64,000 nt of DNA from Bacteroidales bacterium UBA5382 (GTDB taxonomy: Bacteria; Bacteroidota; Bacteroidia; Bacteroidales; Dysgonomonadaceae): NCBI GenBank assembly GCA_002409745.1, contig DHOU01000015.1:29506-93505 (forward strand), read 5' to 3'. This document shows positions 35,952 to 44,882 of this stretch, piece after piece (positions within the stretch are counted from its first letter, which is position 1; every line of letters starts with the position of its first letter). The position numbers were made by a program, and so were the translations under genes. The notes below the pieces were generated by a model, which saw only the letters and a list, made by a program, of their open reading frames with translations, ran no database searches and had not been told where the DNA came from.

Positions 35952-36932
35952 TTATTTAGAGGAGATGATGATCTCCCGATTATGGGTCTTATAGGTAAAT
36001 TTATTGGTCAGTTCGAGCATCGATAAAATATGATGGATATTATCGGTCATTTCGAATTCTGCGGTAAAGCGTTCTCTTTTCACTTGTTCATCGTTGAAAA
36101 CGATTTCTACATTATAATATTTTTCAAGGTCTTTACCGATTTCTTCCAACGATGTATTATGGAAGATAAGCTTACCGTCGATCCATCCGTAGATATCCTC
36201 GACCGAGGTTACTTGCGAAAGGGCGGTTGTATTATTTTGTTTATCAAATAAAAGATGCTCGCCGGGTTTCATCTTTACGGATAACTTTTTATCGGCATCC
36301 GAAAATAAAATAGAACCTTCGACGAGGGAAGCGGAGAGGAAATTGTCGTCATCATTACAGCGGACATTAAATTTCGTTCCTAATACTTTGATTTCAGAGT
36401 TATCATGCGAGACAATAAAAGGAAAGCGCCGATCGGGTGTAACTTCGAAAAAGGCTTCTCCGGTAAGCGTTGTTTGCCGTTTGAAAGTCAAAAACGATTT
36501 TTTGTAAGCCAAGTGGCTGCAAGCATTTAACCATACGGTTGAACCGTCGGGAAGAATTACCTGAGCTTTTTCACCCAACCGGGTGGAAACGACTATCGGC
36601 TCCGAATATGTATCCAATAAATAGAAAGTCGCAAAAGTTCCCGACACAATCAACGCGATGACGATAGCGGCTATTCCGGCAATCTTACGCCATAGAGGAA
36701 TGGCTTTTCTCTCTACGGGCAGGATAGATTTACGGCGGGCGAAATCATCGTACATTTCATCGACGTCGATTTCCTCCATGGCTTTTATTCTATCCGACAG
36801 AAAAAGCAACATCGACAGGTCTTCCACTGTTTTCCGGTTCTCGGGGGAAGCGTCCATCCATGTCTCCACTTCTTTATTGGATGCAGTATCCAATAAGCCT
36901 TCACAATATTTTATCAAAAGATCATTTTCCAT
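35952..36932 (-). CDS. FecR-family anti-sigma factor
   Basis: FecR is an inner-membrane anti-sigma factor. A cytoplasmic N-terminal helix bundle (MENDLLIKYCEGLL...), one membrane helix near 90-110 (KIAGIAAIVIALIVSGTFATF), the FecR domain (VSTRLGEKAQVILPDGSTVWLNA, AFFEVTPDRRFPFIVS) and a C-terminal STN-like region are seen. The start is set at the ATG at 36932, which follows a GAAAAAAAGA tract; an upstream TTG would add 12 residues of poor quality. It faces the ECF sigma gene divergently and precedes susC. Confidence 0.93.
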   Translation of the reverse strand: MENDLLIKYCEGLLDTASNKEVETWMDASPENRKTVEDLSMLLFLSDRIKAMEEIDVDEMYDDFARRKSILPVERKAIPLWRKIAGIAAIVIALIVSGTFATFYLLDTYSEPIVVSTRLGEKAQVILPDGSTVWLNACSHLAYKKSFLTFKRQTTLTGEAFFEVTPDRRFPFIVSHDNSEIKVLGTKFNVRCNDDDNFLSASLVEGSILFSDADKKLSVKMKPGEHLLFDKQNNTTALSQVTSVEDIYGWIDGKLIFHNTSLEEIGKDLEKYYNVEIVFNDEQVKRERFTAEFEMTDNIHHILSMLELTNKFTYKTHNREIIISSK

Positions 36933-37005
36933 TCTTTTTTTCAGGTGTCTGTTATTAATACAAATCAAAAATAAAAGTTACTAAACAAATCTCGAAATTA
37001 TTTCT

Positions 37006-37036
37006 TTTGCATTCATTTACTTTTTCCATATCTTTG
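37006..37036 (+). promoter_or_regulatory. Full-consensus Bacteroidetes promoter for the ECF sigma gene
   Basis: TTTG at 37006-37009 and TATCTTTG at 37029-37036 are separated by exactly 19 nt, the ideal -33/-7 spacing. The ATG follows at 37059. This is one of the two best-formed promoters in the window, so the sigma gene itself is probably read by the primary sigma factor. Confidence 0.8.
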
Positions 37037-37058
37037 TTTTCAATTCAATGAAGAATAT

Positions 37059-37625
37059 ATGAATGATTTCAGGGATAACACGGAAGTCATAAATAACTTA
37101 CGCCATGACAACGGCACTTATTTTGAAATGGTGTATAAGTACTATTTCCCTTTTTTATATTCCTATGCCACTCAATACATAGAAAAAGAAGAAGCTAAAG
37201 AAGTAGTGCAGGAGACCATGCTGTGGTTGTGGGAGAACAAGTCTACGCTTATGGCCGATATGTCTTTGAAGTCATTACTTTTTACAATTGTCAAAAATAA
37301 AAGTATTAATCGTATCCATCACGATCATATTAAAAACCGGATTCATGCATCGATCTATGAGAAGCAAGAGAAAATGTTCGACGACCCGGATTTTTATCTC
37401 GAGAACGAGTTGTTTGCCCTTTTCCATGAAGCGCTCGATAAATTACCCGAAGACTTGCGGACCGTATTTGAATTAAGCCGTATGGATGGCCTTACTCATA
37501 AAGAAATAGCTGAAAAACTTCAGGTTTCATGCCAGACTGTCAATTACCGATTGGGAAAAGCGTTGCAACTATTGAGGGTCGAGTTGAAAGATTATTTGCC
37601 GATTTTGTTGATACTGCTTATGTAG
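37059..37625 (+). CDS. ECF-type RNA polymerase sigma factor of the glycan locus
   Basis: The 188-aa protein has sigma region 2 (FEMVYKYYFPFLYSYATQYI, then VVQETMLWLWENK) and region 4 (LPEDLRTVFELSRMDGLTHKEIAEKLQVS), with no region 1 or 3, as in FecI-like ECF sigma factors. It would direct RNA polymerase to the susC promoter when released by FecR. It is transcribed away from fecR and susC. The terminator at 37681-37726 ends it. Confidence 0.94.
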   Translation: MNDFRDNTEVINNLRHDNGTYFEMVYKYYFPFLYSYATQYIEKEEAKEVVQETMLWLWENKSTLMADMSLKSLLFTIVKNKSINRIHHDHIKNRIHASIYEKQEKMFDDPDFYLENELFALFHEALDKLPEDLRTVFELSRMDGLTHKEIAEKLQVSCQTVNYRLGKALQLLRVELKDYLPILLILLM

Positions 37626-37680
37626 AGACTCTTTACGGATAGTGTGGCGATTCTTTGGAAACATTCTCTCTTCCACATAA

Positions 37681-37726
37681 AAAACTGTTCAATGCAGCAG
37701 GAGAATCCGCTGTATCGAACAGTTTT
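37681..37726. terminator. Bidirectional terminator between the sigma gene and sdhB
   Basis: AAAACTGTTC (37681-37690) pairs perfectly with GAACAGTTTT (37717-37726), with an inner GCAGC/GCTGT stem. The A/T flanks make it usable on both strands for the convergent genes. Confidence 0.85.
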
Positions 37727-37737
37727 CAGGCGATCGG

Positions 37738-37771
37738 GAGTCTGTCGCTCCGGGCGGCGCCCTCGGTAAAG
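37738..37771 (+). repeat. Copy of the dispersed CGGCGCCCTCGGTAAAG family
   Basis: The unit matches the copy at 60491-60524 at 26 of 34 positions and shares CCCTCGGTAAA with the reverse-strand copy at 55.65 kb. It lies in a convergent gap after a separate terminator hairpin. Confidence 0.75.
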
Positions 37772-37775
37772 TTAT

Positions 37776-38531
37776 TTAGTCTTTAAACTTAGCTTTCAAG
37801 AATTCGCGGTTTAATCGCGCAATATTCGAAATCGAAATGTTCTTGGGACATTCGGCCTCACAGGCGCCGGTATTGGTACAATTCCCGAAGCCAAGCTCAT
37901 CCATTTTTGCGACCATCGATTTGGCACGGCGTGCAGCCTCAATTCGTCCTTGCGGAAGCAAGGCGAGTTGACTTACTTTAGCCGATACGAAAAGCATCGC
38001 CGAACCGTTTTTACAAGCCGCTACGCAAGCGCCGCAACCGATACAAGCAGCCGCATCCATCGCCGCTTCCGCTTTATCACGGGGGATGGGAATAGCATTT
38101 GCATCGGGAACGCCTCCCGTATTGACGGAAACATACCCTCCCGCCTGTATAATCTTGTCGAAAGCGGTACGATCGACCATCAGATCCTTTATAATAGGAA
38201 ATCCTGCCGAACGCCACGGTTCTACCACAATGGTGTCGCCGTCGTCAAACTTACGCATGTGTAATTGGCAAGTCGTGATATCTTCATCGGGGCCATGAGG
38301 ATGGCCGTTGATATACAAACTACACATACCGCAAATGCCTTCGCGGCAATCGTGATCGAAAACCACGGGGTTCTTACCCTCATTGATGAGTTTCTCATTG
38401 AGGATATCCAACATTTCGAGGAAAGAACTCCCTTGCGAAATATTTTCCAATGTGTATGTTTCGAAATGGCCTTTTTCTTTAGGCCCATTCTGGCGCCATA
38501 CTTTTACTTTGATGTTTATATTTTTGTCCAT
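37776..38531 (-). CDS. sdhB: Succinate dehydrogenase/fumarate reductase iron-sulfur subunit
   Basis: SdhB/FrdB relays electrons between the flavin and the quinone or haem. Cysteine clusters are visible for all centres: [12 protein letters not shown] for the [2Fe-2S] site, [15 protein letters not shown] and CEAECPKNI for the [4Fe-4S] and [3Fe-4S] sites. Length 251 aa is typical of the b558-type enzyme. It is the last gene of sdhCAB, 19 nt after sdhA. In anaerobic Bacteroidales the enzyme mainly works as fumarate reductase making succinate. Confidence 0.96.
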   Translation of the reverse strand: MDKNINIKVKVWRQNGPKEKGHFETYTLENISQGSSFLEMLDILNEKLINEGKNPVVFDHDCREGICGMCSLYINGHPHGPDEDITTCQLHMRKFDDGDTIVVEPWRSAGFPIIKDLMVDRTAFDKIIQAGGYVSVNTGGVPDANAIPIPRDKAEAAMDAAACIGCGACVAACKNGSAMLFVSAKVSQLALLPQGRIEAARRAKSMVAKMDELGFGNCTNTGACEAECPKNISISNIARLNREFLKAKFKD

Positions 38532-38550
38532 AGGATGATGCGATTAAAAA

Positions 38551-40494
38551 TTACGACTTATAATTACGTTGTTGCCGGACGACAAATTCATAGTCTAGAG
38601 GTTCCTTATGCATAGCCGGGTCTTTATCTTCACCTTCATATTCCCAGCAAGAAACATACGAGAAGTGCTCATCGTCGCGGAGAGCTTCCCCTTCGGGCGT
38701 TTGATACTCGGTGCGGAAGTGACCTCCACACGATTCTTGCCGGTCGAGTGCATCGTGAGCCATCAGTTCGCCGATTTCGATGAAGTCGGCCAGACGCAGC
38801 GCTTTTTCAAGTTCCACGTTCAACGTACTCTTCTCTCCGGGGATACGGACATCACTCCAAAATTCTTTTTTCAATTCTTTGAGTTCGCCAATCGCTTTGC
38901 GAAGGCCATCCGCATCGCGTCCCATTCCGACAAAGCCCCACATGATATGCCCCAGTTTCTTATGAATCGAGTCAACCGAATGTTGTCCCTGTATACTCAT
39001 CAAACGATCGATACGGGCATTGATTTCTTTTTCCGCCTGATCGAATTCGGGAGTATCGGTTTTGAAGTGCGGCACTTTAATTTGATCCGCCAAGTAATTC
39101 TGAATCGTATAAGGAAGGACGAAATAACCGTCGGCCAAACCTTGCATCAATGCCGATGCTCCCAACCGGTTGGCGCCGTGGTCGGAGAAGTTGGCTTCAC
39201 CGATGGCAAACAATCCCGGGATGGAGGTCATCAATTCATAGTCGACCCAAATACCTCCCATCGTATAGTGGATGGCGGGATAAATCATCATCGGCGTTTC
39301 ATACGGATTTTCATCGACAATCTTTTCATACATTTGGAACAGGTTTCCGTAGCGGGCTTCCACTACATCTTTGCCTAGCCGTTGAATGGCTTCGGCAAAA
39401 TCCAAATAGACCGCCAAACCGGTTGTACCGACACCATATCCGGCGTCGCAACGTTCTTTAGCGGCACGCGAAGCAACATCGCGCGGGACGAGATTCCCAA
39501 AGGCCGGATAACGACGTTCCAAGTAGTAGTCGCGGTCTTCCTCTTTTATTTGAGAAGGTTTCAGTTTGCCTTGGCGGATGGCTTCGGCGTCTTCTTTCTT
39601 TTTCGGCACCCAGATACGTCCGTCGTTACGGAGCGATTCCGACATGAGCGTCAGTTTCGATTGAAATTCGCCGTGAACGGGAATACAAGTCGGGTGGATT
39701 TGCGCCATACAAGGGTTGGCGAAGTAAGCGCCTTTCTTATAACATTGCCAAATGGCAGAACCGTTGGATGTCATCGCGTTGGTGGAAAGGAAGAACGTGT
39801 TGCCGTATCCTCCGGTGGCGACAACCACGGCATGTGCCGCAAAACGTTCGAGTTTGCCGGTCACCAAGTTGCGGGCGATGATTCCTCGGGCGCGCCCGTC
39901 GACGATAACGAGTTCGACCATTTCATAGCGCGTATACAACTTTACTTGTTTTTTGTGAACGGCGCGGCTTAATGCCGAGTAGGCGCCGAGTAAGAGTTGT
40001 TGTCCGGTTTGTCCCCTGGCATAGAACGTGCGGGAAACCTGAGCACCCCCGAATGAACGGTTGGCCAACAAACCGCCATATTCACGGGCAAAGGGTACGC
40101 CTTGTGCCACACATTGGTCTATAATATTGTTCGAGACTTCGGCGAGGCGATACACATTGGCTTCGCGCGCGCGATAGTCTCCACCTTTAATCGTATCGTA
40201 GAACAAACGGTAGATGGAGTCTCCGTCATTCTGATAATTCTTGGCCGCATTTATACCGCCTTGGGCGGCAATGGAGTGAGCGCGTCGGGGAGAATCCTGA
40301 ATGCAAAAATTCAGGACGTTGAATCCGAGTTCCCCGAGAGAAGCGGCGGCAGAAGCTCCCGCCAGTCCGGTTCCCACAACGATGATATCCAAGCGCCTTT
40401 TATTGGCCGGATTCACGAGTTTCTGATGGCTTTTATAATTCGACCATTTTTCTTCCAGCGGTCCTTCAGGAATTTTTGAATTTATTTGATTCAT
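38551..40494 (-). CDS. sdhA: Succinate dehydrogenase/fumarate reductase flavoprotein subunit
   Basis: The 647-aa catalytic subunit has the FAD-binding dinucleotide fold ([22 protein letters not shown]), the flavin-attachment [14 protein letters not shown] segment, dicarboxylate-binding HPTCIPVHG and the catalytic Arg region with [11 protein letters not shown]. It oxidises succinate or reduces fumarate on the cytoplasmic face. It is 34 nt downstream of sdhC. A 256-codon antisense ORF overlaps it but is a codon-bias shadow. Confidence 0.97.
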   Translation of the reverse strand: MNQINSKIPEGPLEEKWSNYKSHQKLVNPANKRRLDIIVVGTGLAGASAAASLGELGFNVLNFCIQDSPRRAHSIAAQGGINAAKNYQNDGDSIYRLFYDTIKGGDYRAREANVYRLAEVSNNIIDQCVAQGVPFAREYGGLLANRSFGGAQVSRTFYARGQTGQQLLLGAYSALSRAVHKKQVKLYTRYEMVELVIVDGRARGIIARNLVTGKLERFAAHAVVVATGGYGNTFFLSTNAMTSNGSAIWQCYKKGAYFANPCMAQIHPTCIPVHGEFQSKLTLMSESLRNDGRIWVPKKKEDAEAIRQGKLKPSQIKEEDRDYYLERRYPAFGNLVPRDVASRAAKERCDAGYGVGTTGLAVYLDFAEAIQRLGKDVVEARYGNLFQMYEKIVDENPYETPMMIYPAIHYTMGGIWVDYELMTSIPGLFAIGEANFSDHGANRLGASALMQGLADGYFVLPYTIQNYLADQIKVPHFKTDTPEFDQAEKEINARIDRLMSIQGQHSVDSIHKKLGHIMWGFVGMGRDADGLRKAIGELKELKKEFWSDVRIPGEKSTLNVELEKALRLADFIEIGELMAHDALDRQESCGGHFRTEYQTPEGEALRDDEHFSYVSCWEYEGEDKDPAMHKEPLDYEFVVRQQRNYKS

Positions 40495-40528
40495 ATTCTA
40501 TAAGTATTATTACTTCGTGAGCGAAGCG

Positions 40529-41185
40529 TTAGTAAGCAAAATAAAGATAAACGGCTGTGAAGGCAAAACCTGCGCAAATAATCGTTGCAACAATATTCCC
40601 GATAACTTTGAGACGTTTCATCCATACGGTATTGTTCAATCCCACGGTTTGTAACGCACTCCAAAAACCGTGCGTAAGGTGGAACCACAATGCCACGAAA
40701 GCGATCAGGTAAATAATAACATTTACAGGGTTCTGAAAGAACGGAACCACCAGCAACGATCCTTCTACGATAGCGGTGTGGTCGCCGACGATTTCCTTAA
40801 ACTGCATTTTGTACCAAAACTGCATCATGTGGAGCACCAGAAAAGCCAAAACAGCGATGCCCAACACATACATGTTTTTTGACGACCAGGTAGCGGTAGA
40901 CTTGTTTGCTGTAGCATAACGGTCGTTACCCCGGGCTTTGCGGTTTTGCAACGTGAGCAGGGTCGCATAAATAATATGTACGATAAACCCGGCAGCCAAA
41001 ACCAACGTCCCGACTATTGCATACCAATTAGCACCAAGAAAACGGCAGATCATATCGTACGCATCGAGCGAGAAGACCAATACCAAGTTCATGGACATGT
41101 GGAATAATAAGAAAAGAATAAGAAACAGACCGGAAATGCTCATAATGAACTTCCGACCGATAGAAGATTTGACTAGCCAACTCAT
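40529..41185 (-). CDS. sdhC: Succinate dehydrogenase/fumarate reductase cytochrome b558 subunit
   Basis: Five membrane helices span 218 aa, as in the single-subunit di-haem b558 anchor of the Wolinella/Bacillus type. Conserved His residues lie in the helices (FHMSMNLVLVFSLDAYD, FIVHIIYATLL, HMMQFWYKM, HLTHGFWSALQTVG) and probably ligate the two haems. It starts the sdhCAB operon, which reads from a promoter near 41303-41310. Confidence 0.95.
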   Translation of the reverse strand: MSWLVKSSIGRKFIMSISGLFLILFLLFHMSMNLVLVFSLDAYDMICRFLGANWYAIVGTLVLAAGFIVHIIYATLLTLQNRKARGNDRYATANKSTATWSSKNMYVLGIAVLAFLVLHMMQFWYKMQFKEIVGDHTAIVEGSLLVVPFFQNPVNVIIYLIAFVALWFHLTHGFWSALQTVGLNNTVWMKRLKVIGNIVATIICAGFAFTAVYLYFAY

Positions 41186-41302
41186 AAATTTCTTGTTTTT
41201 ATTTGTAGTTTAATGAATTTATTTATCGTTACTTTTGTTACACATCTACAAGATTCACCGGTCGAATGGAGACTGAATACCGTTGCGAATCATTATTGAC
41301 TG

Positions 41303-41310
41303 CAAAAATA
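41303..41310 (-). promoter_or_regulatory. -7 box (TATTTTTG) for sdhCAB
   Basis: On the minus strand TATTTTTG lies about 118 nt before the sdhC start, leaving a leader of roughly 110 nt. Confidence 0.5.
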
Positions 41311-41476
41311 CAATTTTTATACGGTAAAAAAGAATTATTTGCGGAAATTTTTCTTTAATCCGTTTTATTTGGAATGAATTCGTTTTGTGGGGGTGAAACA
41401 GAGAATCAGGTCTGATAATGCAACGAGCGAATGTACATATTGTACCCGTTTTGATGGCGTTTGACATAACTTTTCG

Positions 41477-41484
41477 TATCTTTG
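41477..41484 (+). promoter_or_regulatory. -7 box (TATCTTTG) for trpS
   Basis: TATCTTTG is 67 nt before the trpS start. TTTG copies lie 13 and 23 nt upstream, neither at ideal spacing. Between this and the sdhC promoter (the 365-nt divergent gap) I see no other gene. Confidence 0.55.
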
Positions 41485-41497
41485 CTCACCGAAAAAA

Positions 41498-41520
41498 TGG
41501 CCTCTCGTAGAGGGAGGTGA
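41498..41520 (+). promoter_or_regulatory. trpS leader hairpin
   Basis: CCTCT-CGT-AGAGG forms a compact 5-bp hairpin followed by GAGGTG, close after the transcription start and about 30 nt before the trpS ATG. It might affect translation or mRNA stability. The function is inference. Confidence 0.35.
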
Positions 41521-41550
41521 AAGAATCTACATTTCATAGTAAATTGAATC

Positions 41551-42540
41551 ATGGATATAGTATTAAGCGGTATTCGTTCTACCGGTAAGCTGCATTTGGG
41601 TAACTATTTCGGGGCGTTACGCAATTTTATTCGCATGCAGGACGAAAACAAGTGTTTTTTCTTCGTAGCCGATATCCACTCCCTCACCACGCATCCCGAT
41701 CCTCGTATGCTTCATGAGAATACAAGGAATGTGCTGGTGGATTATCTGGGGGCGGGAATCGATCCGCTGAAATCGGTGATTTATGTGCAAAGTGATGTCC
41801 CGGAAACGATGGAATTGTATTTGTACTTGAATATGCACGCTTATCTGGGGGAGTTGTCGAAAACGGTTTCCTTTAAAGATAAAGCCCGTAAGCAACCCGA
41901 AAATGTGAACGCGGGCCTGCTTACTTATCCCACGTTGATGGCGGCAGACATTCTGATCCATCATGCCGATAAAGTACCGGTGGGAAAAGATCAGGAACAA
42001 CATTTGGAAATGACCAGAAGGTTTGCCCGACGCTTTAATAATTTCTACAACGTGGAACTTTTTAAAGAGCCCGTGGCCTATAACTTCGGGGAGGAATTGA
42101 TTAAAATTCCGGGATTGGACGGAAACGGCAAGATGGGCAAATCGGAAGGAAATGCGATATATCTTTCCGATAGTCCGCAAGAGATTGAAAAGAAGGTCAA
42201 AAAGGCCCTGACCGATTCGGGGCCGACGGTTCCCGATTCTCCGAAACCCGATTATATCGAGAATCTCTTCACGGTGCTGCGTGCCGTATCGACACCTGAA
42301 GTGGTGAACCATTTCGATAACTTGTGGAACCGGTGTGAAATACGTTACGGCGACCTCAAAAAGCAATTGTCGGAAGATATTATCCGCTTTACCACTCCTA
42401 TCCGCGAGCGTATCCTCGAAATAGAAAAAGACGAGGAATACCTTCACAAAGTCACGGCCGAAGGCGCCGAGCGGGCCCGTGAGAGCGCCGCCAAGACCTT
42501 GAACGAGGTGCGGCAAGTGATGGGATTTAAAAAGTTTTGA
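41551..42540 (+). CDS. trpS: Tryptophanyl-tRNA synthetase
   Basis: TrpS charges tRNA-Trp. The class-I signatures are present: HLGN as the HIGH equivalent in STGKLHLGNYFGAL (about 10-23), and KMGKSEGN as the KMSKS loop near residue 191. The catalytic Rossmann domain and the C-terminal anticodon region make up 329 aa, the normal length. The stop is followed within 15 nt by the next gene. Confidence 0.97.
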   Translation: MDIVLSGIRSTGKLHLGNYFGALRNFIRMQDENKCFFFVADIHSLTTHPDPRMLHENTRNVLVDYLGAGIDPLKSVIYVQSDVPETMELYLYLNMHAYLGELSKTVSFKDKARKQPENVNAGLLTYPTLMAADILIHHADKVPVGKDQEQHLEMTRRFARRFNNFYNVELFKEPVAYNFGEELIKIPGLDGNGKMGKSEGNAIYLSDSPQEIEKKVKKALTDSGPTVPDSPKPDYIENLFTVLRAVSTPEVVNHFDNLWNRCEIRYGDLKKQLSEDIIRFTTPIRERILEIEKDEEYLHKVTAEGAERARESAAKTLNEVRQVMGFKKF

Positions 42541-42554
42541 GGCAGAGATTCAGC

Positions 42555-43448
42555 ATGATTGATTTTAAACCCATCACTCTCTCTGATAAACCTGTTTTCG
42601 ATCAATTCTTTCAACAAAACACCTATCGTTCGTCAGAATGGTGCTTCACCAATCTGTACGGGTGGGCGCATACATTCGATACCCGTTATGCTGTAAAAGA
42701 CGGCTTTTTATTGGTCAAATTCATGAATTTGCAGGGCGGATGTTCGTTTTTGAAACCTTTCGGGACAGGCGATCTCAAAAAGATCATCGAAGAACTCATC
42801 GCCGATTGCGGATGTAGAAGCAATATCGAATTAGGGGCGGTTACTCCCGATATGCGGGAGGAGATTGAGGCTCTTATGCCGGGCGTTTTTGTGGCGACTC
42901 CCATACGCGACAGTTTCGATTATGTTTACGCCTCCGAAAAGCTGAGGTGTTTAAAAGGAAAGAAGTTGCAGAGTAAGCGAAATCACATCAACCGTTTCAA
43001 AAAAGAAAACGAGTGGCAATATGTGTCGCTTAACGAGCATCCCGAAATGATCGGGGCGTGCAAAGAAATGCTCCGGCAATGGTACGGGAATCACGTGAAG
43101 GCTTCGGAGCCGTCCTTGATAAAGGATTATACCACCACCACGCGTTTTCTCAAAAACTTTAAAGAACTCGGGCTGCGGGGTGGGGCGATTCTCGTGGATA
43201 ATCGGGTCATTGCATTTTCTCTGGGTATCCGGTTGAGCGACGACACGTTTATAGTGCATGTCGAGAAGGCTTTTGCCGATATCCATGGCGCCTATGCCAT
43301 TATCAACCAGCAGTTCGTGGAGCACGAAGCGGCACAGTTCACTTACATCAACCGCGAAGAAGATATGGGGCTGGAGTCGCTACGCAAGGCCAAATTGTCC
43401 TATCGTCCCGATATCCTGCTTGAAAAGAACCGCTTGAAGATTCCCTGA
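42555..43448 (+). CDS. DUF2156 (LPG-synthase C-terminal-like) protein
   Basis: The 297-aa protein is a stand-alone version of the soluble acyltransferase-like domain found at the C terminus of MprF, with two GNAT-like folds. Family features include FTNLYGWAHTFDTRY near the N terminus, KGKKLQSKRNHINRFKKE in the centre and YINREEDMGLESLRKAKLSYRP at the end. It may transfer an aminoacyl group from a tRNA, but the acceptor is unknown. ATG at 42555 is chosen over a TTG overlapping the trpS stop. It sits next to trpS and another acetyltransferase, probably co-transcribed. Confidence 0.88.
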   Translation: MIDFKPITLSDKPVFDQFFQQNTYRSSEWCFTNLYGWAHTFDTRYAVKDGFLLVKFMNLQGGCSFLKPFGTGDLKKIIEELIADCGCRSNIELGAVTPDMREEIEALMPGVFVATPIRDSFDYVYASEKLRCLKGKKLQSKRNHINRFKKENEWQYVSLNEHPEMIGACKEMLRQWYGNHVKASEPSLIKDYTTTTRFLKNFKELGLRGGAILVDNRVIAFSLGIRLSDDTFIVHVEKAFADIHGAYAIINQQFVEHEAAQFTYINREEDMGLESLRKAKLSYRPDILLEKNRLKIP

Positions 43449-43467
43449 CTCCCCTGTTTCCCGAAAT

Positions 43468-44328
43468 ATGCATAGAATGATACAATATGCCGATGCCACG
43501 GTAAGGCCGCAAGTGCGGCGCATGTGGAAAGATGTCTTTGGCGACACCGATGCCTTCATGGATTTGTATTTTCGCGATAAGTACCGAGACGACCGCACGT
43601 TGGTGTATATCGAAGAAGGCGCCGTCGTGGCGTCGCTGCAACTGTTGCCGTACGACTTCTCTTTTTGCGGCACGGAGATTCCGGCGGGTTATTATTCGGG
43701 CGTGTGCACGCTACCCGAAGCGCGCGGAAAGGGCTATATGTCCGCTCTGATGAAAGCCAGCCTCTTCGAGTTGCAGCGGAAAAATATCGCCTTGGCTTTA
43801 TTGGTTCCGGCCGAGCAGGAGCTAACCTCCTTTTATGGTTCGTTCGGCTTTTCGACCACGTTCGATGCCGGAAATATTGACTTGCCTTCACTGAAAGAAC
43901 TTTCCGGACGATGGCCCGGGGACTTATTCGGGGCTTACCGGGAGTTCGATAGCTGGTTTCGAGCAAACGATATGACGGTACAGAAGTCGTTCGATGATTT
44001 TTGGGTCATTATGGAGGATGGCCGCCTGTTCGATTTTCCCGCCGCACGAAGTCTGCCCGGAATGGCGCGGATAATCGATGCCGGGAGCTTGCTCAGGATT
44101 TTCGAAAAAGCCTATCCGGATATTTCCATCGCGCTGTCCATTACCGATTCGCTGCTGGAGCGGAACTGCATCGAATTTGCAGCCGGGAAATGCCGCGATG
44201 TGCCGTACCCTGTGGATATCGCCGGATTAGCCCAACTCTTATTGGGATATCACACGTCGGAAAAAGCGGAGCCTCTCCGTGCCGCTTTCCCCGAAAAAAC
44301 GCCGCAAATGCATTTTATGTTGGAATGA
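43468..44328 (+). CDS. GNAT-family N-acetyltransferase with C-terminal domain
   Basis: An N-terminal GNAT fold carries the acetyl-CoA loop SGVCTLPEARGKGYMSALM near residue 78. A second GNAT-like and sterol-carrier-like C-terminal half (about 160-286) recalls the Eis/YkkB-type layout. Substrate is unknown. It starts 19 nt after the DUF2156 gene and continues that transcript. A start at 43477 is equally possible. Confidence 0.85.
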   Translation: MHRMIQYADATVRPQVRRMWKDVFGDTDAFMDLYFRDKYRDDRTLVYIEEGAVVASLQLLPYDFSFCGTEIPAGYYSGVCTLPEARGKGYMSALMKASLFELQRKNIALALLVPAEQELTSFYGSFGFSTTFDAGNIDLPSLKELSGRWPGDLFGAYREFDSWFRANDMTVQKSFDDFWVIMEDGRLFDFPAARSLPGMARIIDAGSLLRIFEKAYPDISIALSITDSLLERNCIEFAAGKCRDVPYPVDIAGLAQLLLGYHTSEKAEPLRAAFPEKTPQMHFMLE

Positions 44329-44369
44329 TTTGCATTGCCCTGCCTGTATATCGATCAATGTACCCCCGG

Positions 44370-44404
44370 CCACCAACCAGTCACCAGTCTCCAACTTCCA
44401 ACCA
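44370..44404. repeat. Heptamer array, five CCA-starting units
   Basis: CCACCAA, CCAGTCA, CCAGTCT, CCAACTT and CCAACCA lie head to tail with a perfect 7-nt period. The 209-nt gap around it otherwise lacks clear features. Confidence 0.85.
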
Positions 44405-44537
44405 CTATACTCTAATTTAAACGGAGTAATATTTTTGCTTAGACACCTCCTATTGCAGGTGATCCTAAACCTCTCTTTTTAGGATGTTCCGAAGCTGCTT
44501 GCTACTTAAAATGATTGCGACTTGTATGATTGGATAA

Positions 44538-44774
44538 TTATTTCGCTTTACCCGGTTCTTTTTTTTCCGAATCGGTATCCGGCATGGATAAATAATCATC
44601 TACCAATTGGTTTATTTTCTGCATAATATCGGTGTAAGGCTCTTCCCCGTTAATCAGCGCCTTCACGGCTCTTCCCGCAATGGCCCGTTCTTCCACTGGA
44701 TAATCCTTGAAGAGGCTGGCCGCCTGCCATAGCTTGCGAAGCCCGAAGTCGCACCCGTGTTCCGCATCTTCCAT
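44538..44774 (-). CDS. Small acidic hypothetical protein
   Basis: The 78-residue product begins MEDAEHGCDFGLRKLWQAAS, has two predicted helices (LRKLWQAASLFKDY and DIMQKINQLVDDYLSM), and ends in a charged low-complexity tail SEKKEPGKAK. Codon use resembles its neighbours, so it is probably real. I do not recognise a family. A -7-like box (TACCTTTG, 44826-44833 minus) precedes it, inside the loop of the RNase G terminator. Confidence 0.6.
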   Translation of the reverse strand: MEDAEHGCDFGLRKLWQAASLFKDYPVEERAIAGRAVKALINGEEPYTDIMQKINQLVDDYLSMPDTDSEKKEPGKAK

Positions 44775-44810
44775 GCCCGGGGGCGACAGGAATGCTTTTG
44801 CAACATAAAA

Positions 44811-44844
44811 AAACCGGCGTTACACAAAGGTAATACCGGTTTTG
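44811..44844. terminator. Terminator hairpin downstream of RNase G
   Basis: AAAACCGG (44811-44818) pairs with CCGGTTTT (44837-44844). On the minus strand the stem is followed by a T run, so it ends the RNase G transcript. Confidence 0.8.
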
Positions 44845-44882
44845 TTGTTATTGGAGCTCTACGGTGGTAGATCCGCGAGCCG

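Noticed and set aside
38608..39378. 256-residue ORF antisense to sdhA
   Set aside because: Same reasoning: a shadow of a strongly conserved gene, with no family features.
41255..41467. 70-residue ORF between sdhC and trpS
   Set aside because: It overlaps both putative promoters, has atypical composition and no motif.
41617..42516. 299-residue antisense ORF within trpS
   Set aside because: trpS is fully conserved on the other strand, and the antisense product shows no recognisable motif; it is a codon-bias shadow.
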